A DNA stretch of 64,000 nucleotides from Glandiceps talaboti (GCF_964340395.1 NC_135562.1:12719043-12783042), one strand, 5' to 3'. Counted from the first letter of the stretch, positions 1-13,099 are shown. The notes: generated by a model not told the origin, from the sequence alone. Numbers and translations: made by a program.

Positions 1-2100
1 TCAGCTCGATCACTTCCAAAGATTTCCAAATTTATTATTCAATTAAATTCAATCTTATATAAACATAAAAATATACAATGCTCAAATGATTGGGTGATAA
101 AATAGTCAGCACCATAAATGAATAAAACAGAGTGTTGCCGCCGTTGACAAATATGAAAACTAGTTAAACAATGTGATTACGTCATTGTTCTTCCGACTGT
201 CTGTAATCAGTCATTATTTGACACTATTGATCTTTTAATAACTTAATGTTGTCATCTTAGAAGTATACTATTCGCAAAATGCAAACATTTGTTTTAAGTA
301 TTAATTCATGGCAGCTGAGAGTTCACGGTGACCTCGCTAAACATTAAAACTTTGCGAATATCAGAAAGTTGCGTTTAGTCATCTGTAACAATACATTAAC
401 TTGTTTGCTGTAGGGGATACCTAATTATCAATAGCAAAATAGCTCCGCAGTCATATCAGATGAATTAATGTGTTTTTTGGGGGAATCCAAGTGGAAGTTT
501 AAAGTCTTTTAGTGGAATCATGGAAATAATGAATGGCGCGCTCGAACTGGGGATTTCAGTTTATCCTTTATTAGCTGCCAATGTTATGGGATATTCGTTT
601 AGCTAAGTTAGCTAAGTTGCTATAAAGGAGGATGGATGTAAGAAAAACTATACGACAGTTCACTAGTTGTATCAAAGATGGAAAAGTACGATTTTCAGTA
701 ATATTACATGTATTAATGTTGTACAACTCGATAGGGTTTAATGGTAAATCATCTGACACTGAGCATACCATTACTGTTCCAACGCTAATCCCACGGAATC
801 CTTATGCCGGATATATGCGTATACAGTTCACTATACCACAGTATACTGAGTGGTATGGCATACTAGGTTATGCGTGTACAATGTACTATATTCACATTGT
901 TCTTCATGTTTTCATTAAAAAGAATAATTCTGTTTGATCAGAAGTGCGTATTATAATCAGCAGACACGCATAGCACCAGAGCGACGATATACCAACACCC
1001 CACCCAATCACTGCGCTTCCTCATTATAGTAGTTTCCACCTAGTTGTATATTATTTCAATGACTGCTAGATCTACCCCTACCCAAAAAAACCCAACAACA
1101 ATCAAAACAAACAAACAAACAAACAAACAAACAAAAAACAGGGAAAAAAAGTATTCAACAGATGTTCACTCAATTCATTATATCCATAATGCAAGGAGAT
1201 ACTGGCAACTAATTCCACCACCTATATGTTTTTCATGATCACAAGGAGTGGTAGATGCATTTTGTAAACTCCTATACTAAAAAACTTATAGTAGTAGCAC
1301 GTCAACCGAGATTAGTTTTCTTTGTAATTGTGATTTTATCGTTAGTGTAATTATTTGCATTCTATCTTTCTAATTTATAATTGAACACTCATTTTTGTCT
1401 ATTAATTGTATCGGAGAACCCCTTGCCCAATCCTTTTGTTTTGACGTCAGACAAGATGAATGGAAATGAGGGCGATTGTCAAAAATACAGTGTCGTTCTC
1501 AATACATGTATGAACAATATAATTGTGGGAATGTTAGCAATACACATTTTTGATTCGTTAACAGTTGGTTATGCTTATTTATGAAAAGAACGTATTTTGA
1601 TGTAAGCTAATAATGAAAAGATTTCGCTTGCTTTCAGTGATTAAATATGCGGTGCATGCCGGGAGTGCATGTAGGCAAATAGCTTCACCAGTTCTTTGAT
1701 CTAACACAATATTTCTAAGCTGTCCTTTATAGCTTGTCTGTTATCAGTTAACTCTGACCTCATTTGACACAAACCCAAATGTTTTCCAGGTGTAAACTCG
1801 GATTAAAGGCTATGTTCAGTGATTCCATTCAATTAATACCGACGCTGTTAGACACTGGCATTTCAATAATAATTTACAGTCGTAATGTCAACATTGTAGT
1901 GATGGACTCAAACCGATAGAAATATAAAGAAATAGAAGTATGTCTGTTTTCATTAAGGGAGGTGAAATTATGTTATGTCTCACATAAATCATTGACAACT
2001 ATCCTGTATTGCATTTAAAATGTATGACATCACTTGACAATCATGCCTTATTGACAGTCATACCATGCACAATGTGTTTTCTCCCAACACCTTTGTAGAC
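1..2100. other. AT-rich stretch without recognised gene
   Basis: No gene could be supported here. It contains an (AAAC)n run at about 1104-1134 and a 101-codon plus-strand open frame at 632-937 that has no recognisable motif and no splice context. I treat that frame as chance in AT-rich DNA. Confidence 0.5.
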
Positions 2101-2108
2101 ACCTTTGC

Positions 2109-2330
2109 AATCTTTCACCTACAATCTAAAGCTCCATAAGCCAGGTTACTGGATTTTTGTTGCTGGGCAAGAGAACTTTGACACAAAGCTGCCGACAACA
2201 AGCATGACAGACACAAAAATGTGCGTTTTTGTAGCTTGGGAATATAGCGGGCAGGCTGGAAAGGTATGTGTACCATTGTTTTATCAATACAAAGCAAAGA
2301 CTACGAAGACATTTAACGAGCTTACGGTTA
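2109..2330 (+). repeat. Dispersed segment, copy 1 (partner at 10012)
   Basis: This segment is clearly similar to 10012-10235 in the same orientation; both begin with a TTCACCTA-AATCTAAAGCT core and share GGGCAAGAGAAC and ATATAGCG-GCAGGCTGGAAAG blocks. In this copy a plus-strand frame (2105-2362, 85 codons) is open and a possible donor (AAAG|GTATGT) follows GGCTGG. The other copy has indels that break the frame. It could be a decayed exon or part of a repeat; no family is recognised. Confidence 0.5.
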
Positions 2331-2415
2331 AGAAATTAGCCGAGGAACAGAGCTACATATAAACACTACATCAAACATGTATGATTTGTTATGGCTGAGT
2401 ACCAAGCAATAATAC

Positions 2416-2640
2416 AACGCCCATAACATCAGCCAAATGATCACATGTTGCAAAGAAAACAAGAGGGATTAATAGAGAAATTGATAAATATTGAAAAAAA
2501 AATTATGTAAATATACCTAGCAACAAGACCACGCCCATACCGACAGCCACATGTCTCTTGCAAAGATAACAACAGGGATTAAGACTCAATTGAGTAAATA
2601 TTCAAAAAATGTATGCAAATATACCTAGCAACATCCAAAC
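2416..2640. repeat. Two imperfect tandem copies, about 115 bp each
   Basis: ACGCCCATA...CAGCCA...TTGCAAAGA-AACA-CAGGGATTAA...AAATATACCTAGCAACA occurs at 2417 and again at 2532, a period of about 115 bp, with many substitutions. No coding signal. Confidence 0.6.
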
Positions 2641-2698
2641 GATCGTGTATATTCCTAAGATAACAACAGGGCTGGATAGGCAGCGGCAAATTCATTAA

Positions 2699-3271
2699 AA
2701 GTGATTCAAAATGCTCACACTCACTATCGCTAATTTGCTAGATGACATGTTTGTGAAACGCATTCGGGTATATAAACTTTTAAAAAGCGTCTGCAAACAC
2801 ACTAAAATGACCTTTTTTCAGTCAGTTCCATTCGGATTTACTTCGAGAGTTTTCGGGTATTTCCGGTCCCACCTAGACCACGGGATTTTGTGACATCATA
2901 AGGATTACATGTGTACTCGTTAGCACTAAGACTATGACGAGCATAGTCACTAGGTAAATAAAACTCAACAGCATTGTTAAAAAATACATTGCCGGTGGCT
3001 GTAATAGACATCAGTAAACAAAACCTACAGTCTACATGTCTTATTAACACCAACATATACTGATATTTACTCACACTTTCTCACTAATTGTCAGTGTCTG
3101 TGGGTGTAATGCTAAAATATTATCTCCCCATATTATGGCAAAATAAATCAAAACGGCTAGACTAGATATACATAAACAGTCGCTTTTTAAAAGTTTTAAA
3201 ACCAGAATGCGTTTCATAAACATGTCGTATGGCAAATTAGCGATAGTGAATGTGGGCATTTTGAATCACCT
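2699..3271. mobile_element. Foldback MITE-like element flanked by TTAA
   Basis: The left end (about 2699-2793) and right end (about 3180-3271) are inverted repeats of roughly 90 bp with mismatches; both tips read A[AG]GTGATTCAAAATGC inward. Both sides are bounded by TTAA (2695-2698 and 3272-3275), the target of piggyBac-type transposons. The internal 380 bp carries no transposase frame, so it would be non-autonomous. The assignment to piggyBac rests only on the TTAA flanks. Confidence 0.6.
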
Positions 3272-3329
3272 TTAAGCAAATGAACACCAAAGTCTAGCAT
3301 ATATCAGCATGTGGATAATCATTTTTAGA

Positions 3330-6300
3330 AACAGTAAGTTGTGATACAAGACCAATGGCGCTATTTGTCATTACGGTTTCTATTACATTTCTATACAACA
3401 TCATAATATTCTCTCTCAAGCAAATAGAACTGAACACTGAAACACAATAGACAGTGTATAAATAAAAAGTATATAGAATCTAGGGGTTGGTATCAAGTTT
3501 CGTTCAGGATTTAATTTGTTGTGTATCTCTAGCAGATATGCCAGGCAACTCTTTTCAGAACAGGCATTCAACAACACATCAATTAGTCTTCTGTTGACAT
3601 CTGTGTAAGGATAGAGGCTGGAATCGAACAAACTGATTATTGTTGACACGAAAAAAAGCTTATGTGGTATTTGCTGAATATGTTTTTGCCAGGCAGCTGT
3701 TTTTAAATGAAAATATCAATCAAAATCTAACATTAGAAACAATTACAAAAGGTTTAGGTCTCTGTTTGCGTTGGTAAGGGATGTTGTTACACCAAACAAC
3801 AATTCAGACCAAACGCTTCTATTGCACAAAAACACTTGTATGCCAATGCTGGGTATTACAGCTGAATTCTCGGTCTCCTAGTTACAATATAATCGGAGTT
3901 AATGTAATGTTTCGCTTATGGAACACCATGTTCTAATCAAAAGCATATTCTTCTTTCGTCATTGCGGTATAATTAAACAGAAATGTTACTTTACGTGTAT
4001 GAGTACTTTACAAGTACTCTACTACTGTACGTATAGGTTTACGATTGCTATTTAAAGAATACCGAATAGTTATATGAATTATCTTTATCAAGTCATTACA
4101 TAATTCAACAAATTTGCAAACTCAAAGTTTTACGTCATGATAAGACACGTATGATTCTATTATCTCGCCTCCGACTCGACCTTGTATCCGAGCACGAATC
4201 ATACTCTTATTGTTAACTTTAACGTAATACTGACATTTAATTGGACAAGTTGGCCAGCATGATTAGTACGATCCGGCATTCTTAGAAACCATAAAAACGT
4301 TGCTTTTTTGTACACATAAAAGAAAAAATGTTTAAATCTACCATAACTGCACCATGTTAAGGATTTAATACAAGTATCTCTAAACGGGATCATCACCCAT
4401 TCGTGTACCATATACTTTACACAAATAGCACAGCAGTTGCATAGCGTTTTTATTACGTTTTCAATTATGTTTCTTTAGAACGTCATAATATTCCCTCTCA
4501 AGCAATAGAACCGAATACTAAAACACAATAGACAGTGTATAAATAAAAAGTATATAGAATCTAGGGGTTGGTATCAAGTTTCGTTCAGGATTTAATTTGT
4601 TGTGTATCTCTAGCAGATATGCCAGGCAACTCTTTTCAGAACAGGCATTTAATCTTAGTTCAACAACACATCAATTAGTCTTCTGTTGACATCTGTGTTA
4701 AGGATAGAGGCTGGGATCGAACCAACTGATTATTGTTGACACGAAAAAAAGCTTATGTGGTATTTGCTGAATATGTCTTTGCCAGACAGCTGTTTTTAAA
4801 TGAACATATCAATCAAAATCTAACATTAGCAACAATTACAAAAGGTTTAGGTCTTTGTTTGCGTTGATAAGGGATGTCGTTACACCAAACAACAATTCAG
4901 ACCAAACGCTTCTATTGCACAAGAACACTTGTATGCCAATGCTGGGTATTACAGCTGAATTCTCGGTCTCCTAGTTACAATAAAATCGGGGTTAATGTAA
5001 TGTTTCGCTTATGGAACACCATGTTCTGTTTGTAACTACCGCTGCTTGATTAATCAAAAACATATTCTTCTTTCGTCATTGCGGTATAATTAAACAGATA
5101 TGCTACTTTACGTGTATGAGTACTTTACAAGTACTCTACTACTGTACGTATAGGTTTACGATTACTATTTAAACAATACCGAATAGTTATATGAATTGTC
5201 CTTGTCATGTTATTATATAATCCAACAAATTCGCAAACTCGAAGTTTCACGTCATGATAAGACACATATGAATCTAATATCTCGCCTCAAACTCGACCTT
5301 GTATCCGAGCTCGCGTACTCTTATTGTTAACGTAAACGTAATACTAACATTTAATTGGACAAGCTGATCCCGACTGGCCAGCATGGTTAGAACGATCCGC
5401 CATTATTAGAAACCATAAAAACGTTGCTTTTTGTACACATAAAAGAAAATATGTGTAACTCTACCATAACTGCACCATGTTAAGGATTTAATACAAGAAT
5501 CTCTAAATGGTATCATCACACATTCATGCACCAAATACTTTGCACAAATAGCACAGCAGTCGCATAACAAAAAGATTACGTTTTCCATTATGTTTCTTTA
5601 GAACGTCATAATATTCCCTCTCAAGCAATAGAACCGAACACTAAAACACAATAGACAGTGTATAAATAAAAAGTATATAGAATCTAGGAGTTGGTATCAA
5701 GTCTCGTTCAGGATTTAATTTGTACTGTATCTCTAGCAGATATGCTAGGCAACTCTTTTCAGAACAGGCATTTGATCTTAGTTCAACAACACATCAATTA
5801 GTCTTCTGTTGACATCTGTGTTAAGGATAGAGGCTGGAATCGAACCAACTGATTATTGTTGACACGAAAAAAAGCTTATGTGGTATTTGCTGAATATGTC
5901 TTTGCCAGGCAGCTGTTTTTAAATGAAAATATCAATCAAAATCTAACATTAGCAACAATTACAAAAGGTTTAGGTCTTTGTTTGCGTTGATAAGGGATGT
6001 TGTTACACCAAACAACAATTCAGACCAAACGCTTCTTTTGCACAAAAACACTTGTATGCTAATGCTGGGTATTACAGCTGAATTCTCGGTCTCCTAGTTA
6101 CAATAAAATCGGGGTTAATGTAATGTTTCGCTTATGGAACACCATGTTCTGTTTGCAACTACCGCTGCTTGATTAATCAAAAACATATTCTTCTTTCGTC
6201 ATCGCGGTATAATTAAACAGAAATGCTACTTTACGTGTATGAGTACTTTACAAGTACTCTACCACTGTGTGTTTAGGTTTACGATTACTATTTAAACAAT

Positions 6301-9300
6301 ACCGAATAGTTATATAAATTGTCTTTGTCATGTTATTAGATAATCCAACAAATTTGCAAACTCGAAGTTTCACGTCAAGATAAGACAGGATTCTATTATC
6401 TCGCCTCAAACTCGACATTGTATCCGAGCTCGAATCGTACTCTTATTGTTAATGTAAACGTAATACTAACATTTAAGTGGACAAGCAGATCCTGACTGAC
6501 CAGCATGGTTAGTACCATCTGCCATTCGTAGAAACCATAAAAAACGTTGTTTTTGTGTACACATAAAAGAAAATGTATTTAACTCTACCATAACTGCACC
6601 ATATGTTAACGATTTAATACAAGCATCTCTAAACGGGATCATCACACATTCGTGTACCAAATACTTTGCACAAATAGCACAGCAGTCGCATGACATTGTT
6701 TGATTACGTTTTATGTTTCTTTCGAACGTCATAATATTCCCTCTCAAGCAATGGAACCGAACATTAAAACACAATAGACAGTGTATAAATAAAAAAATAT
6801 AGAGAATCTAGGGGTTGGTATCATGTTTCGTTCAGGATTGGCTGGAATCGAACAAACTGATTATTGTTGACCCGAAAAAAAAAGCTTATGTGGTATATGC
6901 TGAATATGTCTTTGCCAGGCAACTGTTTTTAAATGAAAATATCAATAAAAAATCTAACATTAGAAACAATTACAAAATGTACTCTTATTATTAATTTAAA
7001 ACTTAATACTGACATTTAATTGGAAAAGTTGATCCCGATTGTTTTACATGGTTAGTCCCATGTGGCATCCATAAAAACAAAAAAGCGCCGCTTTTTTTGT
7101 ACACATAAAAGCAAAAAATTAAATGTACCATAATTGTACCATGCTAAGGATTCATTACAAGCATCACTAACCACGTGACACACATTCAATCACACATTCG
7201 TATACCAAAGACTTTGCACAAAAGCAAAGTAGTCGCAAGATATTTTTTTGATTACGTTTTCTACTATATTTTCTTTCCAACGTCATCATATTCATTCTCA
7301 AGCAACTAGAACCAACATTTAAAACACTATAGACAATGGATATATAAAATGTATATATAATCTAGGTAGCAGATCTGTCAGGCAACTGTTTTCAGAAAAG
7401 GTGTTTAATCTTAGTCGAACAGTACATCAATTAGTTTTCTGTTGACAATTGTTTAAGAATGGAAGCTGGAATCAAACCAATTGATTCTTGTTGACCCGAA
7501 AAAGCTAATGTGGTATTCGTTTAGTATGTCTTTGCTAGGCAACTGTTTAAACCTAAAATATCAATCCAATCTAACATTTCGAAGAATTAGAAAAGGCTTA
7601 GGTCTCCGTTTGCGTTTATAAGAGATGTTGTTACACCAAAAATGAATTCTGAACAAAGGCTTATATTGGCCCGAACAACTTATATGCTAATGCTGGGTAT
7701 TACACCTGAATTCTCGGTCTCCTAGTTACAATGTAATGTTTCACTTATGGGACATCATATTCTTTGCCTAAAATGTCGACACAATTTGGCCCAAAATTAA
7801 AACAAAACAAATATAGGATTCTTCACACAATGCAGATCCAGATAAACATCCATATGTCATAGACATTGCTATTCTTTTAGAATTATAGAACAAGGTCTCG
7901 ACTTTTATAATTACACATAAGTGAAATACTGTTTTATAGTTTCAATGGTTTACTTTCCTCCTGATAAGTAATATGGTTACTTGTGTACTTCTACAACCAA
8001 ACATAGCAAAGTGCTTCTGTAATGAATGAGCGAAATTGACGTCGGTCTGAGATCAACAGATTTTCGTAAATAAGGACCGACATCTTCATTTTCCGCTACA
8101 ATTCTAACTGCTGATGACTGATTAAACAAAATCACATTTTCGTTTGTCATATTGGTGTGATTAAACAGATATCCTACTTTTACGAGTACTTTATGAGTAC
8201 TCTATGAGTACTCTAGTACTGTACGAGCACTTTAAACCATACAGAATATTGATATGAATTCTCTTTATCAAAGATTTACGCCATGATGAGAAATATATGA
8301 TTTAAGGATCCTATTATCTCGCGATCGTCTTCGACTCGCCATTCTATCCGAGCATGAATCGTACTCTTATTATTAACTTAATACGTAATACTTACATTTA
8401 AATGGACAAGTTGATCCCGACCGGCAAGCACGATAGGTGCCATTTGGCATTGATAAAAAGCGCCGCTTTTTTTGAAAATATTAGATATTTTTTATTACGT
8501 TTTCAACTATATTTTCTTTCCAACATCACAATATTCATTCTGAAGCAAAACCGACCTTTAAAACACTATAGACAATGGACATATAAAATTATATAAATTC
8601 TAGGTAGCAGATCTTCCAGGTAACTTTTCAGAAAAGGCGTTTAATCTTAGTCGAACAGCACACCAATCAGTCTTCTGTTGACAACTGTTAAAGAATAGAA
8701 GCTGGAATCGAACCAATTGATTTTTGTTGACCCGAAAAAGCTTATTTGGTATATGTTTAGTATGTCTTTGCCAGGCAACTGTTTTAACCTAAAATATCAA
8801 TCTAATCTAACATTTCGAACAATTAGAAAAGGCTTAGGTCTCTGTTTGTGTTTATAAGAGATGTTACACCAAAAATTAATTCTGAACAAAGACTTATATT
8901 GGCCCAAACAACTTAAATGCTAATGCTGGGACCCGAAAAAGCTTATTTGGTATATGTTTAGTATGTCTTTGCCAGGCAACTGTTTTAACCTAAAATATCA
9001 ATCTAATCTAACATTTCGAACAATTAGAAAAGGCTTAGGTCTCTGTTTGTGTTTATAAGAGATGTTGTATGTTACACCAAAAATTAATTCTGAACAAAGA
9101 CTTATATTGGCCCAAACAACTTAAATGCTAATGCTGGGTATTACACCTGAATTCTTGGTCTCCTAGTTACAAAGTAATGTTTCACTTATGGGACACCATA
9201 TTCTTTGCCTAAAATGTAGACACAATTTTGCCGAAAATTAAAAAAAAAATAAATAATATCTGATTATTCACACAAAACAGATCCTGATAAACTTCCACAT

Positions 9301-10011
9301 GTGATAGACATTGCTATTCGTTCAGAATTATAGAACAAGGTCTCGACTAATATAGTTACACGTAAGTGCAATACTGTTTTATAGTTTCAATGGTTTACTT
9401 TCCTCCTGATAAGTAATATGGTTACTTGTGTACTACTACAACCAAACAGAGCAAGGTGCTTCTGTAATCAATGAGCGAAATTAACTTCGGTCTGAGATAA
9501 ACAGATTTTCGTAAGGACTTACATTTTGTCCAGCTACATTTCTAACTGCTGCTGCGTACTCTTATTAATAACTTAAAACATAATACTGACATTTCATTGC
9601 ACAAGTTGATCCCGACTTGTTAGCATGGTTAGTACCATTTGGCATTCTTTAAAAACATAAAAGCACCGCTTTTTTGTACACATAAAAAAATCAAACCTAC
9701 CTTAATTGTACCATGTTAAGGATTAATTAACTGCGATCACCAAACAGTCGTATATACCGAAGACTTTGCATAAAAGCAAAGCAGTCGCAAGTCATTTTTG
9801 GATTACCTTTTCTAAACTATTAATTTTCTTTTCAACGTCATCATAGAACCGGCTTTTAAAAGACTAGTCAGTAGATATATAAAATGTATATTGAATCTAG
9901 GTAGCAGATCTGCCAGGTAACTGTTTTCAGAAAAGGCGTTTGATCTTAGTCGAACAGCACATCAATTAGTCTTCTGTTTAAGGACAGAAGCTGAAATCGA
10001 ACCAATTGATC
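3330..10011. repeat. Decayed tandem array, unit about 1.1-1.3 kb
   Basis: The landmark TCATAATATT-CTCTCAAGCAA recurs at 3401, 4493, 5606, 6729, 7283 (as TCATCATATT), 8526 and 9838 (degenerate), all on the same strand. Spacings are about 1092, 1113, 1123, 554, 1243 and 1312 bp. The first three units are close copies; later ones are diverged, and the fourth interval has lost about half a unit. Each unit repeats TCTAGCAGATATGCCAGGCAAC, the CCGAAAAA-AAGCTTATGTGG segment and GGTATTACAGCTGAATTC. The minus-strand frames of 60-102 codons inside are not conserved between units, so the array is best read as non-coding satellite-like DNA. Confidence 0.85.
8731..9131 (+). repeat. Direct duplication of about 200 bp inside one array unit
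   Basis: CCCGAAAAAGCTTATTTGG begins at 8731 and again at 8932, and the following sequence matches nearly perfectly, so this unit carries a recent local duplication with an offset of 201 bp. The junction reads GCTAATGCTGGG|ACCCGAAAAA. This partly explains the longer last spacings of the array. Confidence 0.85.
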
Positions 10012-10235
10012 CTTCACCTATAATCTAAAGCTGTGTGATCCTGGTGGGCCTTGGGATTTTTTGTTGTTGGGCAAGAGAACTCTGACAAAAAGTTGCCGAC
10101 ACTTAAGCGTGATATAAACAAATATATGCGTTTCTATAGCTCAGGAATATAGCGTGCAGGCTGGAAAGGGCAGAAGTATGTATACCATTGTTTGATTTTA
10201 CTCATCAATACAAATCAAAGACTACATAGACATTT
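10012..10235 (+). repeat. Dispersed segment, copy 2
   Basis: Direct partner of the 2109-2330 segment, starting just where the tandem array ends. Frameshifting indels and an in-frame TAA show that it does not encode the frame that is open in copy 1. Confidence 0.5.
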
Positions 10236-11270
10236 AGCAGTAACAGTGTTGTTACCTATATCAAGTACGGCAACAACGTTACCTACTAGATTTAGACTGA
10301 AGGCATCCCGTAAAGGCAAAACCATAGATTGTTGGTCTTACACACATTGTTGGAATGCAAAATTCTGAACTAAAGGTATAATACATGATTTATCACTTAA
10401 TTGGGATATTAATCATTGATTGTGCAAATTATGGAGTACATCAACAATCTTTAAGGAATACTTGCACTTCTTCACCATTAATGCATGCACTATAAGATAC
10501 ATCAACAAAATTTAAAGTAAATGTGCGCTTTGTTATGGTTTGAAATTGATGAATAAATTCCTAAGATATAGCTTAATTACCGAAAATAATTAAGCATGCA
10601 AATTATTCACTAAGCAACATGAACAAACTTTATAGTACATTTGCACTTAGGTATGGTTTGAAATTGATGAATTAATTCTTAAGATATAGCCTAACTACCG
10701 AAAATTATTAATTGTCACATTAGTCATTCAAACTATTAACTACAAACGTTATATGACATGTCCACGTTGTTATCTTTAATGTACATACCAAATTATATTG
10801 AATTTAAAATAAGCATTGATAAGATATAGTGAAATGACTAAAACAATTACCTATGACTAATTAATGTTCATTGGATGTTTACTAAAATATAAACAGTTCT
10901 TGCCATTACCATAGCGAAAATGTGTAGCAAGTTTCATAACAACCGATGCAGTAATTCTTTAGATATCGTATCCACAGACAGACAGACAGATGTATAACAT
11001 AACATCCGTTGGAGGTAATAACACATAGCATTGGAAGTCTGGTCGACATATTGTACATATCCGTTTCTGCAAAAGTTGAGTTTGGCGTATTTTCTAGTAG
11101 CCGTATATTTCACTAGAGTTCACCATTTTAGATACTGTAAATGCATAAACCTCAACTGACATCTCTTCTTTCGTGCCAGTAAAATGAATTTATGAATTAT
11201 TTGTAGGAATACTGATTTTACAGCGATATTTTTTACTGACAGCACTGTCAACATTGTTTTTATTGCTTTA
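10236..11270. other. Diverged AT-rich repeats, no gene seen
   Basis: Repeated phrases such as TATGGTTTGAAATTGATGAAT and AAGATATAG-CTAA-TACCGAAAA occur two or three times between 10530 and 10830. A short (CAGA)n lies near 10978-10991, followed by TGTATAACATAACATCCGTTGG. Looks like decayed dispersed repeat; no coding support. Confidence 0.45.
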
Positions 11271-11458
11271 AACACGGGATGCATGTTAACTGACGACATT
11301 ACTAGTAAACTGTCCTAGCAATGAAACATATATTACCGATCATAACATTCAACTGTTGATACAAACTACCATAAAGGCAACAGGGGACATTAACTACATT
11401 GTATGTAAAAGACCTCTTCATATACCCCAACAATACAATGAATGTTTCTGCATTTTAC

Positions 11459-11621
11459 CTTATGTTTCCTTTACGAAGGACATCGATCTTCCGAGGACCC
11501 TTGGTATAGTAAGCGCTCTCCCTGATGTGCACAAAATCGCCCTGGATGTATGAAGACTGGATACGGCGCTTGTTCTTATATACGGCACATGTTTATTTAA
11601 CTGGCTCGTCTCCAAACAGAT
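11459..11621 (-). pseudogene. Broken copy of the minus-strand exon at 19902-20068
   Basis: This aligns over its whole length with the minus-strand candidate exon in copy 2 but is 4 bp shorter, which shifts the frame before the well-conserved IQSSYIQGDFVHIRES part, and its ATG has become ATC. The donor-like AG|GTAAAA is kept. I infer a pseudogenised duplicate. Confidence 0.45.
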
Positions 11622-12094
11622 CACTGTAACTTATTAGTTAAACATTAGCCAAAAATATCAGCCAATGTTGTAATACTCTTGTTCTGCCATATACACGTAG
11701 TCTCGGATGCAAGTTAAATCAATGTCCAGAGGATGCCGGAGGGGGTGCAGAGCATAAAGGGTAAAAAAAACAGTCAACTGTGTAACTCATTACGCAGTGA
11801 GCCTCCATATTGTGTACACTTCGATCGCGTGGTACGTTTACAATGGTGGCTGCTTATTGGTGCTCACCTGCCGTATTTTTGGTGTAATTTCAACTCGCCC
11901 TAACTTTCACAAGAATATAACATTTTGGATACTGTAAAAGCGAAAATCTTGACTGCTATTTCTTTATTAGTGCTACAAGCGGTTCTTGCAGCATACTTAA
12001 CCCTTAGGTGGTAAATTTTGGCACTGTTTTTCACTCACTTTTTTTCGGCCGGGGTATTCGCCCGATTTTGTTTTCGCCCAAAATTTAGACATTC

Positions 12095-12095
<1 letters not shown>

Positions 12096-12128
<33 letters not shown>
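12096..12128. repeat. (TA)n
   Basis: Short TA dinucleotide run forming the left border of the hairpin complex at 12.1-12.6 kb. Confidence 0.9.
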
Positions 12129-12131
<3 letters not shown>

Positions 12132-12186
12132 AATAGTATCAAACTCGTAGAATAGAGTGCTCGATGCTTGGGTAAGCAGGGCGGGA

Positions 12187-12386
12187 ATAATCAAAGTGAG
12201 TTGGTTGGAACTTGAGGTGCTAAGTTGTAACTCCGAGTTTCACGCTCAATGCGTTCATCAGACAACTTTCACAAGAATATAACATTTTGGATACTGTAAA
12301 AGCGAAAATCTTGTCTGATGAACGCATTGAGCGTGAAACTCGGAGTTACACAACTTAGCACCTCAAGTTCCAACCAACTCACTTTG

Positions 12387-12391
<5 letters not shown>
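12187..12391. mobile_element. Hairpin (foldback) element with captured loop
   Basis: The left arm (about 12187-12263) and right arm (about 12313-12391) are near-perfect inverted repeats of about 77 bp containing GTAACTC-GAGTTTCACGC and ATGCGTTCATCAGAC. The loop (12264-12313) is identical to 11902-11951 in direct orientation. The right arm runs straight into (TA)n. The GAGTTTCACGC/CATCAGAC core is shared with hairpins at 41.1 and 51.8 kb, so this is one repeat family. Confidence 0.8.

Positions 12392-12480
<89 letters not shown>
12390..12480. repeat. (TA)n, about 90 bp
   Basis: Uninterrupted TA dinucleotide repeat separating the hairpin from a solo arm of the related element. Confidence 0.95.
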
Positions 12481-12483
<3 letters not shown>

Positions 12484-12545
12484 TTGGTAGCACTGGAACT
12501 CTTTCTTGGGTGTAACTCGGAGTTTCACGCATATTGCGATCATCA

Positions 12546-12548
<3 letters not shown>
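12481..12548. mobile_element. Solo arm of the hairpin family
   Basis: GTTTTGGTAGCACTGGAAC...GTAACTCGGAGTTTCACGC...GATCATCAGACA is a single arm with no inverted partner, embedded between two (TA)n tracts. It matches the left arms at 41081 and 51785. Confidence 0.7.

Positions 12549-12602
<54 letters not shown>
12549..12602. repeat. (TA)n
   Basis: TA run of about 54 bp followed by GAAAGAAAGAAAGAAG. Confidence 0.9.
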
Positions 12603-12606
<4 letters not shown>

Positions 12607-12827
12607 AGAAAGAAAGAAGAAAAGAGAAAATAAAATTGTCTGTGACAGAAAAACAATTGCGTTTGTGAGAAACAAGAAAAAATGCGTTGCATGCCATTTA
12701 GGTGTGTTAAAAGCTGAAATCACTCCGAAACCGTAAACTTTGGCAACAGAATTTTTGTATATAAAACAGTAAATATTACTGCATCCAATGTAGCTATATA
12801 TTCCCTATACTTTTTATCCATACATAA

Positions 12828-13090
12828 ATGTGTATCTTTCCATACAGACTTCGTCCTTGGGATTGATGACCTGTGGCATCCTTCATGCCATGCTAATCTG
12901 TTAAAATACATTCATTGTAATCCATCGCCTGATAAAACAACTTTACATGAGTGGTAGAACTATGGACGTGGTATTTAATACATGGAGGGATTTCTAAATC
13001 AATGCGTTGTGTCCTTTGAACTTATATGAATTAACTGATAACTTCATTTCATCAGTCATTTTAGTCTATCTATTTAAACGTTGGCAATAA
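12828..13090 (+). pseudogene. Broken copy of the frame at 21398-21679
   Basis: Nucleotide similarity to 21398-21679 is high, but this copy has an early TGA (after CGTCCTTGG), a large deletion in the middle, and GATTTC|TAA where the other copy reads GATTTCTACGAGCAAATC. The 3' part through CGTTGGCAATAA is nearly identical. It is a decayed duplicate. Confidence 0.5.
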
Positions 13091-13099
13091 ATTATAAAC

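Noticed and set aside
4199-6774. Minus-strand Cys-rich frames of 60-102 codons recurring in the tandem array
   Set aside because: Recurrence follows from the DNA repeat; frames differ in start, length and stops between units.
11356-11553. Plus-strand 63-65 codon frames conserved between the two duplicated units (also 19805-19996)
   Set aside because: The opposite strand has an ATG, acceptor and donor with a better peptide; the plus frames look like its antisense shadow.
12269-12723. Minus-strand frames of 111-142 codons with long Tyr-Ile repeats
   Set aside because: They are translations of the (TA)n tracts and hairpin arms; no coding support.
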